Position numbers and translations under genes: made by a program. DNA of 64,000 nucleotides from Bacteroidota bacterium (GTDB taxonomy: Bacteria > Bacteroidota > Bacteroidia > NS11-12g > UBA9320). The DNA lies in assembly GCA_002746305.1 (NCBI GenBank), contig NVWV01000002.1, forward strand, positions 355,737 through 419,736, given 5' to 3'. Below, in pieces: positions 63,891-64,000 of this stretch (position 1 is its first letter; every line of letters starts with the position of its first letter). Below the pieces are notes generated by a model. The model did no database searches. It saw only the letters and a list, made by a program, of their open reading frames with translations, and was not told the DNA's origin.

Positions 63891-64000
63891 GGTAAAAAAA
63901 GAATGAAAGATGCCTGTTACAGTAAATATTAATTCTTCTAAAAATGGTTGTTTTGTTAGAGACTGTTTATTATTATTTTAATATGCCAATCAACTTTGAG

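Overview
The window is AT-rich chromosomal DNA of a Bacteroidota bacterium, most likely a marine or freshwater Flavobacteriia-type lineage; the genus cannot be fixed from sequence alone. Evidence: eight secreted proteins end in type IX secretion system (T9SS) sorting domains (six type A, two type B/CHU_C-like). Many genes are preceded by the Bacteroidota -7 element TAnnTTTG rather than a sigma70 -10 box, Shine-Dalgarno sites are scarce, and lipoproteins, an OmpA-family lipoprotein and ATP-type PEP carboxykinase match that phylum.

Region 1-8.6 kb looks accessory: a one-way (minus) run of small secreted, lipoprotein, regulator, acetyltransferase and membrane genes, a decayed SRAP (YedK/HMCES) pseudogene, two copies plus fragments of a 53-bp interspersed repeat, and an M35-like metallopeptidase fused to an Lcl (DUF1566) domain. 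It ends at the 3' side of a tRNA-Arg(ACG) gene, a usual integration target. Region 8.8-28 kb is mostly core: exopolyphosphatase, a divergent orphan pair with a palindrome-rich operator-like region, ACMSD-like amidohydrolase, ddl, a HEAT-like protein, OmpA lipoprotein, prfB with its programmed +1 frameshift, an outer-membrane barrel, cinA, a COG2509 flavoprotein, split transketolase with a VWA gene between the halves, lipid kinase, SUI1/YciH and pckA.

Region 28-44 kb mixes T9SS cargo (a clan GH-A-like glycosidase, an IgGFc-binding/PKD protein, FG-GAP and Ig-like repeat proteins) with nucleoid-associated protein, rhomboid protease, band-7 lipoprotein, a TIGR03032-type protein and a GNAT. Region 44-51 kb has uvrA, two ECF sigma factors, two putative lipoproteins and a CHRD-like lipoprotein. 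Region 51-64 kb has T9SS cargo, an SRPBCC gene with a decayed second copy of its 3' end 1.8 kb away, an AraC regulator, a secreted conserved hypothetical, an SLC13/DASS transporter and a 1100-residue Ig-repeat surface protein flanked by 30-bp direct repeats.

No T9SS machinery, integrase, transposase, CRISPR array or rRNA was seen. The least explained items are the M35-Lcl fusion, the orphan divergent pair at 9.7-11.5 kb with its TTAAGC site array, the tRNA-Arg-bounded accessory block with its repeats, and the decayed SRPBCC duplicate. Several start codons were moved from TTG/GTG extensions to internal ATGs on the basis of signal peptides or family length.
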